In this document: positions 63,749 to 64,000 of the stretch, piece after piece
Numbering within the stretch: position 1 is the first letter of the stretch
How the letters are laid out: the number at the start of each line of letters is the position of its first letter
DNA from: Blumeriella jaapii
Taxonomy: Eukaryota > Ascomycota > Leotiomycetes > Helotiales > Drepanopezizaceae
Reading direction: 5' to 3'
DNA: 64,000 nucleotides
Assembly: GCA_009599575.1 (NCBI GenBank)
Contig: VWND01000064.1
Span: forward strand, 1,116,001-1,180,000
Program-made: the position numbers and the translations under genes
The notes under the pieces: model-generated
Database searches by the model: none
The model's input: the letters and a program-made list of their open reading frames with translations, nothing else
Told to the model about the DNA's origin: nothing

Positions 63749-64000
63749 CAACGGCCACTTCGTCCTCGGCCACAACTGCATGTATGTCTCAAATCCGATG
63801 ACTGATAGCTGTGAAATCAGGTAAAGCTTTGACCGCAATCCAATGTCCAGCTCAGAATTGATCTACGAGATGTAAGCCCGCAGTCTCCCACAGCCCCCTC
63901 TCTCCCCTTCCGGAGCCAAGATTCAACATCAAAGGTGGCAACTCACCTAAAGTCATGCTCATGCTTACATCGGTGTTCTCCACCATGCGTGTAAACTCCT
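63749..64000 (-). CDS. partial gene at the right edge, unrecognised
   Basis: Two minus-strand exons fit together. One runs from the window edge to 63969 (EFTRMVENTD, then GTAAGC). After a 106-nt intron ending CTCGTAG, the other spans 63862-63749 (INSELDIGLRSKLYLISQLS, then VIGFETYMQLWPRTKWPL) and ends at a GTAGGT donor. The phases match (0/0). Further exons downstream toward 63330 are possible but not resolved. I do not recognise the family. Confidence 0.4.

Overview
The window looks like nuclear DNA of a filamentous ascomycete (Pezizomycotina). Genes carry short introns of about 45-110 nt with GT-AG ends and CTAAC/CTGAC-like branch points. The recognisable proteins are fungal orthologues: a SepA-type formin, PP5/Ppt1, Coq8, Rrp36, eEF1B-gamma and mitochondrial uS9. 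A large AT-rich retroelement shows repeat-induced point mutation (RIP). No RNA gene was recognised. No operons are expected. The species cannot be named from the sequence alone.

Layout. 0.27-2.7 kb: a many-exon MFS sugar/quinate-type transporter on the minus strand. 2.7-9.7 kb: poorly resolved, with one plausible unrecognised minus-strand gene at 4.1-5.4 kb. 9.7-17.1 kb: a small membrane protein and the formin, divergently arranged. 17.1-25.4 kb: a gene-free stretch full of microsatellites and TACAGTAC-type motifs. 25.4-27.7 kb: a three-exon conserved protein. 27.7-29.3 kb: more simple repeats.

29.34-37.92 kb: a nested insertion. A 7,370-bp Gypsy-type LTR retrotransposon (two 413-bp LTRs, perfect ACGTT target duplication) sits inside a roughly 1.2-kb element with degenerate inverted ends. 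The retroelement interior is heavily mutated, while the outer halves of both LTRs are relatively spared.

38.7-41.0 kb: a secreted type-B carboxylesterase. 42.4-54.7 kb: a compact housekeeping block of seven genes (Ppt1, ES2, COQ8, RRP36, an FCP1-like protein, eEF1B-gamma, mitochondrial uS9). It contains three head-to-head pairs that share 217-420 bp intergenic regions. 56.9-58.3 kb: a conserved fungal protein of unknown role. 58.3-63.7 kb: mostly simple repeats. 63.75 kb to the end: part of a minus-strand gene that runs off the window.

The genes do not form one pathway. The housekeeping block covers protein dephosphorylation, splicing, ubiquinone synthesis, ribosome biogenesis and translation. 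Three otherwise well-conserved genes (transporter, carboxylesterase, eEF1B-gamma) each carry a single small frame break. Because eEF1B-gamma is among them, residual assembly indels are as likely as real decay. I found no clear candidate for a wholly new biological system. The best leads are the nested element with its RIP pattern, the unclassified host element, and the dispersed TACAGTAC motif.
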